A DNA stretch of 64,000 bases from Caballeronia choica (GCF_001544535.1 NZ_FCON02000017.1:1-64000); one strand, 5' to 3'. Shown: positions 18,101 to 26,027, numbered from the stretch's first letter. Numbers and translations: made by a program. Notes: generated from the letters alone by a model not told the origin.

Positions 18101-18685
18101 ATGTCGCTCATCATCGCGGGCCGTTTCCAGACCTTTCCGGCCGCCGAAGCCGCGTCGCAGCGGCTCTTTGCGCGCGGCTTCGTCGAGGAAGACGTCACGC
18201 TCTTTTTCGTCAACCCGAGCGGGCAGCATGCGCGCCATCCGATCGGCGGCGACGTCGGCACCGACCCCGGGGCAGCGGCCGCGCCCAAAGGTGCGGGCCG
18301 CGGCGTGACGATCGGCGCGGTGATCGGTGCGGTCGTCGGCGCGGCGGTATTCGCGGTCTTCAAGGCGCCGTTGCTCGTGTCGGTGGTGGCGGCGGGCGTC
18401 GGCGCGTACATCGGCTCGCTGGCGGGCGCGATGTCGCACACGCGCAAGCCGAGGCCGGGCTCGTCCACTTCGCTCGCCAACGAGGAGAACGCGCGGCACG
18501 CGGGCGTGCTCGTCGCCGTGCATGTGTCGCCCGAAACGGCGACCGACGCGGCATCGATCCTGCGCGATGCGGGCGGCATGGACATCGAACGCGCGTCGGG
18601 GCGCTGGAAGCAGGGCCGCTGGAGCGACTTCGACCCGCTGCAGCCGCCGCATCCGGTGGGGGAATACGCGCAGCGTCGCGCTTGA
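18101..18685 (+). CDS. Glycine-zipper membrane protein
   Basis: This is a 194-residue protein of unknown function. A short alpha/beta segment (MSLIIAGRFQTFPAAEAAS, residues 1-45) precedes two Gly/Ala-rich membrane helices (about 66-85 and 90-108, GAVIGAVVGAAVFAVF and VSVVAAGVGAYIGSLAGA). A second soluble segment after residue 130 resembles the first (GVLVAVHVSPETATDAASILRDAGG), so the two lobes look like repeats flanking a hairpin membrane insert. It is the last gene of the run and is followed by a strong terminator. Confidence 0.65.
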   Translation: MSLIIAGRFQTFPAAEAASQRLFARGFVEEDVTLFFVNPSGQHARHPIGGDVGTDPGAAAAPKGAGRGVTIGAVIGAVVGAAVFAVFKAPLLVSVVAAGVGAYIGSLAGAMSHTRKPRPGSSTSLANEENARHAGVLVAVHVSPETATDAASILRDAGGMDIERASGRWKQGRWSDFDPLQPPHPVGEYAQRRA

Positions 18686-18702
18686 CGCGTTGGTTTGAAG
18701 CA

Positions 18703-18743
18703 AAAGCGAAAGAGCCGCCCGCTGGGCGGCTCTTTCGCTTTTT
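18703..18743 (+). terminator. Strong terminator ending the 16.4-18.7 kb gene run
   Basis: A stem of about 17 bp (AAGCGAAAGAGCCGCCC and its complement, loop GCT) is followed by a T run starting 18 nt after the stop. Confidence 0.9.
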
Positions 18744-18832
18744 TGTTCCTGCGTGAACCGCAGCAGTTTGTGCCATGGTGCGGCGCTAGTCGATGCAGCT
18801 CCCGCCTCGAAACCCTCAAAAAATCCCGCCCC

Positions 18833-18848
18833 GGGCACGCCACGTGCA
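18833..18848 (+). promoter_or_regulatory. Sigma54 promoter of the DUF2383 gene
   Basis: GGGCACGCCACGTGCA has a perfect GGCACG -24 core and TGC at -12 with correct spacing. The predicted start site is near 18859, 59 nt before the ATG. Confidence 0.7.
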
Positions 18849-18917
18849 ACAGCTCCAAGACCGCATCCCGCACAGGGATCTCATCTGCGGGCAACCTCGA
18901 TCAAAAGGAGCAATTAC

Positions 18918-19370
18918 ATGAGCACGAATATCGTATCGGTACTCAATGATCTCGTTGAAACGTCGAAGGACGGCGAAAAGGGCTTTCTTAAAGCAGCCGA
19001 AGACACCCGTGATCCGAGCCTGAAGCAATTGTTCCAGGGCCGCGCCGAAGACTGCGGCCGCGGCGCTCGGGAACTACAGGATCTGGTCCAGCGCCTGGGC
19101 GGCAAACCCGAAACCGGCGGCACGGTGGGCGGCGCACTGCATCGCGGCTGGGTCGATGTGAAGTCCGCCGTGACTGGCCGCGACGACCACGGCATTCTCG
19201 CCGAATGCGAGCGCGGTGAAGATGTCGCGAAGAAAAACTATCGCGACGCGCTGGACAAGGACCTTCCGGCTGACGTGCGCGCGATCGTCGAACGCCAGTA
19301 TCAGGGCGTGATCCAGAACCACGATCGCATCCGCGACTTGCGCGACCAATACGCAGCCTCGAAGTCATAG
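18918..19370 (+). CDS. DUF2383 (PA2169-type) four-helix-bundle protein
   Basis: This 150-residue, charged, helical, ferritin-like protein without a signal peptide matches the PA2169/DUF2383 family: STNIVSVLNDLVETSKDGEKGF, FQGRAEDCGRGARELQDLVQRLGG and ECERGEDVAKKNYRDAL. The family function is unknown, with stress association in Pseudomonas. It has its own sigma54 promoter at 18833-18848, an AAAGGAG ribosome binding site and a terminator at 19420-19452. Confidence 0.85.
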   Translation: MSTNIVSVLNDLVETSKDGEKGFLKAAEDTRDPSLKQLFQGRAEDCGRGARELQDLVQRLGGKPETGGTVGGALHRGWVDVKSAVTGRDDHGILAECERGEDVAKKNYRDALDKDLPADVRAIVERQYQGVIQNHDRIRDLRDQYAASKS

Positions 19371-19419
19371 GATGTGCGCAGCGGCCTCGGTTGACCAACC
19401 CAGGCCGCATGGAGGAACG

Positions 19420-19452
19420 AGCCGCCTTTGCCTCACGGCATTGGCGGCTTTT
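19420..19452 (+). terminator. Terminator of the DUF2383 gene
   Basis: AGCCGCC...GGCGGCT, with an inner TGCC/GGCA stem, is followed by TTTTC on the plus strand. Confidence 0.75.
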
Positions 19453-19482
19453 CATTACCACCGCGGCCCAGCACGGCCAAAT

Positions 19483-19516
19483 AAAAAGAGCCTCGCTGCT
19501 TTCGCAACGAGGCTCC
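19483..19516 (-). terminator. Terminator of the 19.6-kb small gene
   Basis: GAGCCTCGTTGC / GCAGCGAGGCTC followed by TTTTTATT on the minus strand. It faces the DUF2383 terminator. Confidence 0.85.
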
Positions 19517-19549
19517 TCACACAACCGTCCACGACGGCGAATCTCGATA

Positions 19550-19792
19550 TTACTGCGGCTGGCCCTTGTCGTTAGTCCCGAGCGCGGAAGCCGCAGCCGC
19601 AGCCGACGCACCATGCAGCTTGTGCGCCTTGTTCTGCTGATGCAGCGTCGTGCCCTTCGCGGGCTTCGCCGCCGCGTCGGGCGTGCCCGACGCGCCAGTC
19701 GACTGACCGCCGCCCGCGGTCTGAGCGAAGGCAGGAGCGGTGAATGCGAGAGTCAGCGCGCCGATCAATGCCAGTTTTTTCGTGCTTTTCAT
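19550..19792 (-). CDS. Small exported hypothetical protein
   Basis: This is an 80-residue protein with a signal peptide (MKSTKKLALIGALTLAFTAPAFA, cleavage after residue 23). The mature part is a short low-complexity Gly/Ala/Thr/Lys-rich chain. The start at 19792 is backed by an AAGGAG-like box; a longer frame upstream has no homology character. It belongs to the recurrent class of small exported stress proteins in this district, but I find no convincing sigma54 box upstream. Confidence 0.65.
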   Translation of the reverse strand: MKSTKKLALIGALTLAFTAPAFAQTAGGGQSTGASGTPDAAAKPAKGTTLHQQNKAHKLHGASAAAAASALGTNDKGQPQ

Positions 19793-20067
19793 TGAAATCT
19801 CCTTTTCCTTGGGACCGCCTGCATCGAACCGGGTATGCGAGAGCCGTATTTCATGCTTTGCCTCGCGCTCCGTATCTCGGCCGTGCACGTAGTGATCGAG
19901 ACGCCTCCCTCTTCAACCGGCGCACTCGCCATGCTTCAGATACAGACCCGCGCGAGCCGCGATGCCGATCCACCGGCACTCGCGACCCGCGCGGGTCCTT
20001 GAAACGCCCGGCCGGCCAGCGCTGGAATCAAGCCACGCAGGCGCACCGGGCCGGCACAACTATGCCA

Positions 20068-20403
20068 CTACTCGGCGGCAATTTTAAGATGGTTCTTCAC
20101 CGACGCCACACCCGACACGGCGGAGACGACTTCCGTCGCCGTGGACTTGTCCGCGGCCGACGGCACCGTGCCCGTCAGCGAGACTACGCCCTTGACCGTC
20201 TTCACATGGATATGCGTCGACTTCAGGTTCTTCGCGCCGAGCAGCTCAGCCTTGACCTTGGTCGTGATTGCGCTGTCGTCGACCTTCTGGCCCACCGACG
20301 TGTCGGCCGGGGCCGATGCGGAGGTCGTCTGCGCGTTTACGTTGAGCGCGAACACCACTGCTGCGATACCGCCGGCGGCCTTCAGGAATTGGGTCGTCTT
20401 CAT
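20068..20403 (-). CDS. BON domain periplasmic protein
   Basis: This 111-residue protein has a signal peptide (residues 1-24, ending NVNAQ) and one BON domain: DDSAITTKVKAELLG, IHVKTVKGVVSLTGTVPS and VSAVSGVASVKNHL. BON domains bind membranes or phospholipid surfaces; OsmY is the osmotic-stress example with two. The start at 20403 has an AAGGAGAG box. A sigma54 promoter lies at 20527-20542, about 110 nt upstream. Confidence 0.9.
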   Translation of the reverse strand: MKTTQFLKAAGGIAAVVFALNVNAQTTSASAPADTSVGQKVDDSAITTKVKAELLGAKNLKSTHIHVKTVKGVVSLTGTVPSAADKSTATEVVSAVSGVASVKNHLKIAAE

Positions 20404-20526
20404 GGAAACTCTCCTTCTTTTCGGTTTTAAAAGTACGGCCGCGCCGATGTGTTCTGCTAGCCGGCCGTCTATGAGTGCTGCTCTTGTACGTCACGCCCCG
20501 TAGTGACGCGATCGTGCAGGCTGTTC

Positions 20527-20542
20527 CGCAACTTGCGTGCCG
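20527..20542 (-). promoter_or_regulatory. Sigma54 promoter of the BON-domain gene
   Basis: On the minus strand it reads CGGCACGCAAGTTGCG: perfect GGCACG and TTGC cores with exact spacing. The predicted start is near 20516, giving a leader of about 112 nt. Confidence 0.75.
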
Positions 20543-20796
20543 GGGCCTTAAAGAGCAGGCGCAAAGCGAGCGCGCCAATTGCCTCGAACGCCCGCCCAGC
20601 CGGGCATCGCAGCTCACTGCGGACACTTCCTCGACACGCACATTTCACCATTTGGACATCACACGAATACGCGACGGACCCTGCGGCGCTTTTGTCGGAA
20701 GTTGTGTAAAAACTGCGCGGAAGCGAGTCGCGGCGGGCTCCGCAATCCTCGTGCACGCAATGCGGAAACCAGACGCCATGCGGCTTTGACCGAACA

Positions 20797-20812
20797 TGGC
20801 ACGACCGTTGCT
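20797..20812 (+). promoter_or_regulatory. Perfect consensus sigma54 promoter in front of rpoN
   Basis: TGGCACGACCGTTGCT matches TGGCACG-N4-TTGCT at every defined position. The predicted start is near 20823, 46 nt before the rpoN ATG. Confidence 0.85.
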
Positions 20813-20868
20813 TATCAGGGCGTCACGAAAGCCGGTTCCGCCAAAGAACAAACGAGGATCATCACGCA

Positions 20869-22350
20869 ATGCCCACCCTAGAACTTCGTGCCAAGCAAAG
20901 CCTTGCGCTCACGCCGCGTCTTCAGCAATCGGTCCGCCTGCTGCAGCTTTCGTCCCTGGAGTTCCAGCAGGAATTGCGCAACGCGCTCGATACCAATCCG
21001 TTTCTCGAATACGACGAGTCGCAGACCGACGACAACGCGCTCAGCAACGACAACGGCAGTTCGATGACCGAAACGACGCCCGCCGCCGCGAACGATGCCG
21101 GTGAGGCGCCGCTCGTCGCGGAAGTCGCCGCGGACACAGCCGACAGCGGCGACTCCTCGTCCCACGACGATTCGATGAGCGAGTTCTCGTCCGATCCATT
21201 CGGCCGCTCGGCGTCGCGCAACAGCGGCGACGGCGAGGGCTCGGACCCGGCGGACTGGGTGCGGATCGAGCCGTCGCTGCACGAGACGCTGCACGACACC
21301 CTGCGCCTGTACCCGCTCAACGATCGCGACCGCGCAGTGGCGCAACTGATCATCGAAGCGCTCGACGACGACGGATATCTGCGCCAGGACCTGTCCGAGC
21401 TTGCCGCGCTCGTCGACATCGAGCCCGAGTTGAACGAAGACGAACTGACGATCGCGCTCAAGCTCGTGCAGTCGCTCGACAAACCGGGCGTCGGCGCGCG
21501 CAACCTGTCGGAATGTTTGTCGCTGCAACTCGAAGCGCTGCCGTCGACGACACCGGGACGCGCCGTCGCGCTGGAAATCGTCAGCCATCACCTGGAGCGG
21601 CTCGCGCGTCGCGAGCAGGCGGAGTTGCAAAAGAAGATCGGCTGCAGCGCCGATGAACTGCGCATCGCCTGCGCGCTGGTACGCAAGCTCGATCCGAAGC
21701 CGGGCGAAAACTACGGTCAGGCCGAGGACAACTATGTCGTGCCGGACGTGATCGTGCGGCAGGTGAAGAAAAGCTGGGTCGTGACGATCAACCCGGCCGT
21801 GTTGCCGCGTGCGCGGATTCACCGGATGTACGCGGAGCTTTTCGCGCAGTCGGCGGGCGCGAGCCGCTCGCCGCTCGCGCAGCAGTTGCAGGAGGCGCGC
21901 TGGCTGATCCGCAACGCGCAGCAGCGCTTCACGACGATCCAGCGCGTCGCGGAATGCATCGTGTCGCATCAGAAGGCGTTCTTCGATTACGGCGAGATCG
22001 CGCTGAAGCCGCTCGTGCTGCGCGATGTCGCGGATGAACTCGAACTGCACGAATCGACGATCTCGCGCGCGACGGGCAACAAGTACATGGCGACGCCGCG
22101 CGGCATCTTCGAGTTCAAGCACTTCTTCCCGCGCGAACTCAGCACGGAAAGCGGCGGAACGTGTTCGGCCGCGGCCGTGCGGGCGCTGCTCAAGGAGATG
22201 ATCGCGAAGGAGAATTCGAACGATCCGCTGTCGGACGTGAGCCTCGCGAAGATGCTCGCGGACCAGGGCGTGATCGTCGCGCGCCGGACGGTGGCGAAGT
22301 ACCGGCATTTGATGAAGGTGCCGCCGGCGGAGTTGCGTCGGCAGGCTTGA
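20869..22350 (+). CDS. rpoN: RNA polymerase sigma54 factor
   Basis: It directs RNA polymerase to -24/-12 promoters with the help of AAA+ activators. The 493 residues show the three regions. Region I is Gln/Leu-rich (LRAKQSLALTPRLQQSVRLLQLSSLEFQQEL). Region II is acidic. The core-binding and DNA-binding domain ends with the RpoN box ARRTVAKYR (471-479). It is not linked to the lptB/hpf/ptsN genes that flank the housekeeping rpoN in many proteobacteria, so it is probably a second copy (rpoN2-type). It is preceded by a perfect sigma54 promoter, which implies positive autoregulation, and followed by a terminator. Confidence 0.95.
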   Translation: MPTLELRAKQSLALTPRLQQSVRLLQLSSLEFQQELRNALDTNPFLEYDESQTDDNALSNDNGSSMTETTPAAANDAGEAPLVAEVAADTADSGDSSSHDDSMSEFSSDPFGRSASRNSGDGEGSDPADWVRIEPSLHETLHDTLRLYPLNDRDRAVAQLIIEALDDDGYLRQDLSELAALVDIEPELNEDELTIALKLVQSLDKPGVGARNLSECLSLQLEALPSTTPGRAVALEIVSHHLERLARREQAELQKKIGCSADELRIACALVRKLDPKPGENYGQAEDNYVVPDVIVRQVKKSWVVTINPAVLPRARIHRMYAELFAQSAGASRSPLAQQLQEARWLIRNAQQRFTTIQRVAECIVSHQKAFFDYGEIALKPLVLRDVADELELHESTISRATGNKYMATPRGIFEFKHFFPRELSTESGGTCSAAAVRALLKEMIAKENSNDPLSDVSLAKMLADQGVIVARRTVAKYRHLMKVPPAELRRQA

Positions 22351-22376
22351 GCGTCGCGGTGTTCTGTTCTGTTTCC

Positions 22377-22410
22377 AACGCCTTCGAGGCTTGTTTCGAA
22401 GGCGTTTTTC
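22377..22410 (+). terminator. rpoN terminator
   Basis: AACGCCTTCGA / TCGAAGGCGTT stem followed by TTTTTC, 27 nt after the stop. Confidence 0.85.
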
Positions 22411-22459
22411 TTTGCACCGCGGGTTGTGCTCACACCCAAACCCGAGCGCCGGCTATCAA

Positions 22460-23371
22460 CTACCGCCAGCCCGCTTCCCGATGCATCCGCTTGCGCGCGG
22501 CCGTCGCCGCCAGCTCGGCGCCGAGCAAAAACACCGCCGCCGAGTAATACAGCCACATCAGGATGACCGCGAGCGAGCCGGCCGCGCCGAACATGTTCGC
22601 CGTCCCCGCATGGCTCAGGTACAACGCGAACAGCCGCTTGCCGCCTTCGAACAGCAACGCCGCCGCGAGCGCGCCAAGCGCCGCGTCGCGCCACTTCATC
22701 CGCGTGCTCGGCAGGAACTTGAGCAGGACCGTGAAGGCAAGCATCAGCATCGCGAGCGAGATCGCGCGCTGCGTCACACTCGCGAGAAAGAGGAACGGAT
22801 TGCTGTCGCCGAAAACCACCCGCCCGACCAGTTCGACGAGCGTATCGAGCACGAGCAGCCCGACGATCAGCAGCCCCGCGCCCACCACGAGCCCGAACGA
22901 CATCACCCGCACCCGCAACAGCCCGACGATGGTCTCGCGCGTGCTGACAATCGGCGTCGGCCAGATGACGTTGAGCGCGCTATGCAGCGACGAAAACGTC
23001 GCCGACGCGCCGATCAGCACGCCCGCCGCCGACAGGATCGCCGTGCGCCGGGCGATGTCCGCGTGCCACGCGTTCGCGACGATCGCTTCGAGCGCGCGCG
23101 CGGCGTCCGTGCCCACCACGCCGCTGATCTCGCCGAAGAGGCGTCCCTGCACGGCGTCGGCGCCGAAGAAAATGCTCGCGACCGCGATCACGATGACGAG
23201 CGTCGGCGCGATCGAAAATGCCGCGAAGAACGCGATCGAAGCGGAAAACATCGAGCAATGGTCCTGTGTCCATTGCGTCACCGGGTCCACGACCCACGAC
23301 AGCCAGCCGTGCAGCTTCGACGTCCGGCCTTCGGCGATCGGTGCGGGATTGGGAGTGATGTCGTGGTTCAT
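22460..23371 (-). CDS. YihY/virulence factor BrkB family membrane protein
   Basis: This 303-residue inner-membrane protein has about six helices: FSASIAFFAAFSIAPTLVIVIAVA, VLIGASATFSSLHSALNVIW, VRVMSFGLVVGAGLLIVGLLVL, AISLAMLMLAFTVLLKFLP, GALAAALLFEGGKRLFALYL and a final AGSLAVILMWLYYSAAVFLLGAE. The layout and these motifs match the YihY/BrkB family (formerly misnamed RNase BN); the transported substrate is unknown. The start at 23371 is chosen over an upstream ATG with a basic, non-conserved leader. It is convergent with rpoN. Confidence 0.9.
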   Translation of the reverse strand: MNHDITPNPAPIAEGRTSKLHGWLSWVVDPVTQWTQDHCSMFSASIAFFAAFSIAPTLVIVIAVASIFFGADAVQGRLFGEISGVVGTDAARALEAIVANAWHADIARRTAILSAAGVLIGASATFSSLHSALNVIWPTPIVSTRETIVGLLRVRVMSFGLVVGAGLLIVGLLVLDTLVELVGRVVFGDSNPFLFLASVTQRAISLAMLMLAFTVLLKFLPSTRMKWRDAALGALAAALLFEGGKRLFALYLSHAGTANMFGAAGSLAVILMWLYYSAAVFLLGAELAATAARKRMHREAGWR

Positions 23372-23422
23372 CGTCGGCGTGATGGCGCGGGAAGCTCGAA
23401 ACGCCGATCGTAACGCCAGTCG

Positions 23423-23459
23423 CAAAAAAGCGGCGCGTTCCGAGGGGAACGCGCCGCTC
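23423..23459 (-). terminator. Terminator of the acidic-protein gene at 23.5 kb
   Basis: A perfect stem (GAGCGGCGCGTTCC / GGAACGCGCCGC) is followed on the minus strand by TTTTTTG. Confidence 0.9.
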
Positions 23460-23481
23460 CATTCCAGCCTGTCTGTCTGGG

Positions 23482-23829
23482 CTAAAGGTTCTCGTCGTCG
23501 GCCGGGTCAGCCGTTTCGTCGCCGATGTCGCGCGTTTCGTCCTCGACGTCGTCCGGCAGGATATCGGCGTCGGCCCGGAGATTGTTGTCGCCGTCGGCCG
23601 ATGCCGCCTCTCCCGTGCCGTAGCGGTCGGTATCGCTCGCCAGTTCGGCCGCCGACTGGCCGAGCGCGTGCGCATCGAGTTCGTCTTCGATATCGCCCGG
23701 GTAGCGCTTTTCGCCTTGCACGTCCGAGCCGCTGTCGGACGAATCGCTCGGGCCCAGTGCGCCGGTTCCGTGGCCCTTGCCGATCGTAACGCCGCCCTCG
23801 TCGGGCGGGTTCAGTGTGCTTCCGCTCAT
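23482..23829 (-). CDS. Acidic, probably disordered small protein
   Basis: This 115-residue protein is dominated by Asp, Glu, Gly and Ser, with no hydrophobic core (NPPDEGGVTIGKGHGTGALG at the start, DDVEDETRDIGDETADPADD at the end). It is probably intrinsically disordered and soluble. Of two adjacent ATGs, the one at 23829 sits 6 nt from GGAGG and is preferred. A strong sigma54 promoter (23863-23878) lies immediately upstream and a strong terminator downstream, so it is a deliberate single-gene unit. No function is known; it resembles stress-induced hydrophilic proteins in composition only. Confidence 0.75.
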   Translation of the reverse strand: MSGSTLNPPDEGGVTIGKGHGTGALGPSDSSDSGSDVQGEKRYPGDIEDELDAHALGQSAAELASDTDRYGTGEAASADGDNNLRADADILPDDVEDETRDIGDETADPADDENL

Positions 23830-23862
23830 CATCGACCTCCGTTGATCGTTCTTGAACGGGAT

Positions 23863-23878
23863 CGCAAGGGCCGTGCCG
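23863..23878 (-). promoter_or_regulatory. Sigma54 promoter of the acidic-protein gene
   Basis: The minus strand reads CGGCACGGCCCTTGCG, with perfect GGCACG and TTGC cores. The predicted start is near 23852, leaving a short leader with the GGAGG box. Confidence 0.8.
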
Positions 23879-23943
23879 CGCGGGCGGCGCTCGAAAAAAC
23901 AATGCCCCGCGCCGGTAAACCGGGTTTGCGGGCCTTCATTGTC

Positions 23944-24573
23944 TCAGGGCCGTCGCGCGATTGAATGGTGAGCGAAAACACACTCACGCCACGCGAGGGT
24001 GGCGTTCCGATCGTGCAAAAACTCATCCTGTTTCGCGGAATCCAGCGTATCCCAAAACGGATTCCAGAAGGTGGTCCACCAATATTCGATAACGCCTTGT
24101 AAAGAACCAAGGCTGTCCGGGTCGGTGTCGGGAAAGGCAATCCACGGCGGTGGCGGATTAAGCTGTGCGCCATGCAACTTCCATAGCGCGTCCATGTCAT
24201 TCGAGAGAACGGAGACAACCGCACCACCGAAGCGGTTCGTTATTGTCAGTTGTACCTTACGTATATCGTGTTCAGACTTGTTGCCGACATAAATCCCGGG
24301 CCTCACGGACACAAAACCGCATCCCTCAATAACACCGTATATGACAGGTATCTGCTGCTTTTCAATCTGAAACGTCGTTACCGTCGCTTTGATGTCAATA
24401 TCGCCGAGGTATTGCGCGCTCGGAAACACTGGAGGTTTCGAGTCCAAAAAACCAGGCGGGGCGACAAGGAAGTTGTGCCGCAGTTCTTTATGCGTAGTGT
24501 CGAAGATGCATTCGAGCGCACGCGTGCGCTCCCGGTTAATGCGCATATCGAGCAACTTCCTTATACCGACCAT
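23944..24573 (-). CDS. Hypothetical protein, candidate immunity partner of the PAAR-linked effector
   Basis: This 209-residue soluble protein matches no family I recognise. It has mixed alpha/beta character, with aromatic-rich WWTTFWNPFWDTL near residue 165 and basic ends. It is third in a tight minus-strand unit behind the PAAR gene and the large hypothetical, 18 bp after the latter. Its position matches that of immunity genes in type VI secretion cargo modules. Composition is clearly less GC-rich than the flanks. The immunity role is inferred from position only; it could instead be an adaptor or second effector subunit. Confidence 0.6.
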   Translation of the reverse strand: MVGIRKLLDMRINRERTRALECIFDTTHKELRHNFLVAPPGFLDSKPPVFPSAQYLGDIDIKATVTTFQIEKQQIPVIYGVIEGCGFVSVRPGIYVGNKSEHDIRKVQLTITNRFGGAVVSVLSNDMDALWKLHGAQLNPPPPWIAFPDTDPDSLGSLQGVIEYWWTTFWNPFWDTLDSAKQDEFLHDRNATLAWRECVFAHHSIARRP

Positions 24574-24591
24574 AATGTCTCTCGTGTTCTG

Positions 24592-25479
24592 TTAGTTCGG
24601 GAGCTGCTCGGCCGCAGCTTCAGCGCCGAAATATCCAATCGCGCCGAACACGATGCCCCCAATCAGACCGGTGACGAAGGCACCCGGTCCCGTTTCGATG
24701 CCAACCATCGCCCCCGCCGCGGCGCCGATCCTGAAGCCCGAAATTCCCCCCAACCAGCCGCCGGTCTGCCTGGTTACTTCTTTGGCTATCGGCTCCACGC
24801 GTTGGGTCCGAAATGACTCATCCGCCGCGACGCTCAAATCATAAGCGGTGAACACGATGCCGACGACCTGAACGACGCGAGCATACTTTGTGAACCCCAT
24901 CGTCGCTTTCAGCGAACGATCCGTGAAAACTGCGCTGGCCGGAACCCGCTTTCCCTTAATGAGTATTTCCTTGTCGATGTCGCGCACATAGGTTGCAATT
25001 TTCGTTATCCGCCTGTCAAGGTGCGGATTCTGGGCGCCATATTGTTCGAGTGAGCGAAGAATCCCGCCGGTGTCGATCAGCGTCGCACCCGATCGCTTTG
25101 CCTTCGCAATGTCAATGTAAATGCTTTTCCCGACGAAGCGAGGTGAACCCCCGGGAAAAAGCTCACTGGTGGATATAAACGCGGATTTGTTGTTTCCCAT
25201 GACGTGCTCTGCGACGCTTGTCACGGACTCGGAGTCTTTCGGCGACAAACCGTACCGTTCAGGAAAGAGTTCGCGTATTTGCTGTGCGGGTGACAAATCC
25301 ATCTTCTGTAAATACAGGTTATCTGGCGCAGCATAGATCTTTCGCACGAGAAAGCCGTCCTTTCCCACCTCTTCTACCACTACAAAGAAGAACGGACGCG
25401 CTGGCATCAAATACCCGAGCACATCCGTCTGCGAACTTGGCCGCTCGTTTGTTGGAACTGGATACTGATAATCGCTCAT
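24592..25479 (-). CDS. Candidate type VI effector with ADP-ribosyltransferase-like motif and glycine-zipper tail
   Basis: This is a 295-residue protein. In the middle (about 95-125) the sequence HVMGNNKSAFISTSELFPGG followed by a strand IYIDIAKAKRSGATLID resembles the STS motif and next strand of arginine-type ADP-ribosyltransferase toxins; an upstream Arg lies in FLVRKIYAAPD. I cannot identify the catalytic Glu with confidence. The last 60 residues are a hydrophobic Gly/Ala-rich double hairpin (GFRIGAAAGAMVGI and VTGLIGGIVFGAIGYFGA), as seen in many secreted polymorphic toxins. Its ATG overlaps the PAAR stop as ATGA, so it is translated with the secretion tip. The effector role is inferred. 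Confidence 0.55.
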   Translation of the reverse strand: MSDYQYPVPTNERPSSQTDVLGYLMPARPFFFVVVEEVGKDGFLVRKIYAAPDNLYLQKMDLSPAQQIRELFPERYGLSPKDSESVTSVAEHVMGNNKSAFISTSELFPGGSPRFVGKSIYIDIAKAKRSGATLIDTGGILRSLEQYGAQNPHLDRRITKIATYVRDIDKEILIKGKRVPASAVFTDRSLKATMGFTKYARVVQVVGIVFTAYDLSVAADESFRTQRVEPIAKEVTRQTGGWLGGISGFRIGAAAGAMVGIETGPGAFVTGLIGGIVFGAIGYFGAEAAAEQLPN

Positions 25480-26027
25480 GATTTCCACTGCTCCAATGCC
25501 TTGATGCCGACGCTTACTAAAAGGTCTTGTCGGTTTTCAGTGAATACACGCGGACAGTATCCACTGGCATCGGTTAGTCCCTTGTACGTGCGGCCTGACC
25601 GATCCTTGATGTGATAAGGCACGCCAGAAATGGGCTTACCATCCGCGTCGACAATTCGCACACGCTCATCGAAGGTTCCGAGTGGCGGCTTCGGCAATAG
25701 CACGCCGGTTGGCGCAAATCCCATCTCGGCCAGCTCATGCGCTTCAAACGTTTGGAACAAGTCGTCTTGTGACGCGATCAGGCGCGGCGTCGGCTGGCAT
25801 TTGCACATGCCGATGTCATTGTCCAATGCCGCACGCTTCCCCATCAGATCGTCCGGCCAGCGCGGGCCAGTGCCGACGATATAGCCCTCGGATTCACACG
25901 CAGGGCAATAGACCTTTGCGCCCAGGAACGACAACATCGTTCCATGATGAGTCATGCAATCCATGCCGTCGGTAACTCGGGCGCCACTTGTTGTCTTGTC
26001 GCCTACCTTGATGTAATACCGTCTCAC
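25476..26027 (-). CDS. PAAR domain protein (type VI secretion spike tip)
   Basis: This 183-residue protein is typical of stand-alone PAAR cargo carriers in Burkholderiales. The N-terminal PAAR-like region (residues 1-90) has VGDKTTSGARVTDG, THHGTMLSFLGAKVYCPACESEGYIVGTGPRWPDDLMGK and CKCQPTPRLI. From about residue 110 a beta-sandwich, carboxypeptidase-regulatory-like segment follows (VRIVDADGKPISGVPYHIKDRSGRTYKGLTDASGYC), probably the effector-docking extension. The start is GTG at 26027 with an AAGGAA box. No VgrG or other type VI structural gene is in the window, so this is an orphan cargo cluster. Low GC suggests transfer. Confidence 0.8.
   Translation of the reverse strand: MRRYYIKVGDKTTSGARVTDGMDCMTHHGTMLSFLGAKVYCPACESEGYIVGTGPRWPDDLMGKRAALDNDIGMCKCQPTPRLIASQDDLFQTFEAHELAEMGFAPTGVLLPKPPLGTFDERVRIVDADGKPISGVPYHIKDRSGRTYKGLTDASGYCPRVFTENRQDLLVSVGIKALEQWKS

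Larger units (their letters stand above)
20404..20868. other. Intergenic region between divergent BON gene and rpoN
   Basis: This 465-bp stretch has no credible gene. It holds two back-to-back sigma54 promoters: 20527-20542 reading left to the BON gene and 20797-20812 reading right to rpoN. The space between could hold upstream activator sites; I see no obvious repeated dyad. Confidence 0.7.

Noticed and set aside
20021-20036. Possible minus-strand sigma54 promoter for the 19.6-kb small exported gene
   Set aside because: It matches TGGC and GC only, with CAGC at -12, and is 220 nt from the start codon. Not good enough.
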